Shown here: piece by piece, positions 10,791 through 11,669 of the stretch | Layout of the letters: every line of letters starts with the position of its first letter | Position numbering within the stretch: the first letter of the stretch is position 1 | Assembly (NCBI GenBank): GCA_002343545.1 | Contig: DDRA01000049.1 | Location: forward strand, 1 to 11,669 | Source: Bacteriovoracaceae bacterium UBA2428 | GTDB taxonomy: Bacteria; Bdellovibrionota; UBA2428 | Length of the DNA stretch: 11,669 bases | Direction: 5' to 3' | Notes under the pieces: generated by a model | The model's input: the letters and a program-made list of their open reading frames with translations, nothing else | What the model was told of the DNA's origin: nothing | The model's database searches: none | Translations under genes and position numbers: made by a program

Positions 10791-11669
10791 CTAGGGCCAG
10801 TGGCTGGTTTGGCCGAGGCGCAGCCGCTCGGTGAGTTCGTGCACGCCGTCGACCGGCGACTGAAAATGGAAGCCGAAGCGCTCCGCGAACTTCTTCGAGT
10901 TGAGGCGGGCGTCGATGGGCCGCGCCGTCTTGCCTTTGACCGAGCTCCCGGGCTTGATGCGCGCGGCGTCCCATCCCAAGCGCGACGTCATTTCGAGGGC
11001 CAGATCGTAGGGTGAGCAGCCCGTGGGGCCGCCCCAGTGGTAAGCTTCCGTGGTCGAGCCGAGGGGGAAATCGCCGAGCAACTTGTGGGTCGCCCGCACG
11101 ACGTCTCCCACGTAGACGGGAGTCCGCATCAAGTCGCGCGGTAGCGTGACGGTCTCGCCCTTCACGAGCTTGGTGCTCACGATGCCGACCCAATTCGCGC
11201 AAAGGTGCGAGCCCGGGCGAAAATCCTCGCCGTAGACGTCGCCTAAGCGGATGACCGCGCAGGAACGCACTTGGGAAAGCGTGGCGACCTCGCCCGCCGC
11301 CCGCGTCTTGGAGAGCACCGACGTGGGCATCGTGAGGTCTCTTTCGCCAAAGCCGGCCGGATTCGTGGGGCTCGAAAGTCCGAAGACTTCGTCGACGGAA
11401 TAGTAAACGAATCGAAGCGGATACGGCGAGAGTTTGAGGAAAACGGTCGCGGCGCGAAAATGGATCGTATCCGCTTTTTGCGGATTTTCCTCGCAGCTCT
11501 CCGCGCTCCGCATCGAGACGGCGTAGAGCACGACGTCGGGACGGGTGCGTTTGAGCACTTCCACGATCTCGCCGCCGTTCGAGAGGTTCATCGGCAGGCA
11601 AGTGACGCCGTCGATTCGGCACGGGCGACTGAAGTAGGTCCCGAAGACCTCGAAGTGCTCGCGCAGATA
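10791..11669 (-). CDS. NAD(P)-dependent sugar epimerase/reductase, RmlD-like SDR, 5' end outside window
   Basis: Extended short-chain dehydrogenase of the dTDP-4-dehydrorhamnose reductase (RmlD) type; such enzymes reduce or epimerise nucleotide sugars for surface polysaccharide, but the substrate cannot be told. The frame is open to the window edge and the visible part starts at YLREHFEVFGTYFSR, so only the N-terminal beta-1 and GxxGxxG cofactor loop are missing. Seen in order: DGVTCLPMNL, RPDVVLYAVSM (usually RPDVVIHAAA), VYYSVDEVFG (usual STDYVFDG), the substrate part PRDLMRTPVYVGDVV, and a C-terminal RLGWDAARIKPGSS-type end. In the YxxxK motif the Lys is present but the Tyr is Ser (codon at 11319-11321), so catalysis is in doubt. 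It could be a modified enzyme or a binding protein such as MAT2B-type RmlD relatives. It is convergent with the 9655 gene. Confidence 0.88.
   Translation of the reverse strand, partial: YLREHFEVFGTYFSRPCRIDGVTCLPMNLSNGGEIVEVLKRTRPDVVLYAVSMRSAESCEENPQKADTIHFRAATVFLKLSPYPLRFVYYSVDEVFGLSSPTNPAGFGERDLTMPTSVLSKTRAAGEVATLSQVRSCAVIRLGDVYGEDFRPGSHLCANWVGIVSTKLVKGETVTLPRDLMRTPVYVGDVVRATHKLLGDFPLGSTTEAYHWGGPTGCSPYDLALEMTSRLGWDAARIKPGSSVKGKTARPIDARLNSKKFAERFGFHFQSPVDGVHELTERLRLGQTSHWP

Noticed and set aside
10384..11622. 412-codon open frame on the minus strand
   Set aside because: Overlaps the SDR gene in another frame and the end of the 9655 gene; Arg/His/Leu-rich with no motifs, while the SDR frame shows family motifs throughout.
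1..11669. tRNA, rRNA, CRISPR, transposase, phage or toxin-antitoxin content
   Set aside because: I looked for such elements and found no supporting motif on either strand.

Overview
The window is GC-rich chromosomal DNA of a Gram-negative bacterium. Several things suggest a predatory or deltaproteobacterial-type lineage (Bdellovibrionota or a relative). These are a response regulator with a long Pro/Ala linker and a short helical tail, a FadI-type thiolase, a sigma-54-type promoter in front of a lipoprotein gene, and several exported proteins with no recognisable family. The lineage is an inference from gene style, not a database match. I see no mobile element, CRISPR array, tRNA or rRNA.

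Layout. Positions 1-3204 hold three minus-strand genes, in transcription order: an exported protein of unknown function (3204-1753), a small membrane protein with a split four-cysteine zinc ribbon (1679-1209), and a FadI-like thiolase cut by the left window edge (1172-1). A divergent promoter at 3285-3312 drives the plus-strand ribosomal operon rplM-rpsI (3365-4512), which ends in a strong intrinsic terminator (4591-4627). L13 carries a Lys-rich N-terminal extension of about 92 residues. Three minus-strand genes follow: trmL (5199-4669), a small exported protein (5849-5316) with its own terminator, and a Tyr/Asn/Gly-rich lipoprotein (6888-6067) that also has a terminator downstream and a -24/-12 promoter upstream. 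Next on the minus strand are birA (7926-7129) and, 3 nt upstream of it, a receiver-domain regulator (9288-7930), probably co-transcribed.

The stretch 9289-9654 is non-coding. I read it as a 6S RNA gene (ssrS, about 9372-9612), with a TATACT -10 element, a long interrupted closing stem, a central bubble with a GAAA-capped side hairpin, the 6S-like apical arm and a U-tract terminator. A plus-strand gene of unknown function (9655-10677) follows it. The right edge holds an RmlD-like SDR reductase/epimerase on the minus strand (>11669-10791), cut at its N-terminus, in which the usual catalytic Tyr position is Ser.

Most of the window is ordinary housekeeping DNA. The points most worth following are the 6S RNA gene with its alternative 3' folds, a recurring TANNNT box 6-7 nt before start codons that lack a Shine-Dalgarno (candidate leaderless mRNAs), the sigma-54-type promoter before the low-complexity lipoprotein, the extended L13, the polarity-regulator-like protein, and the Tyr-less SDR.
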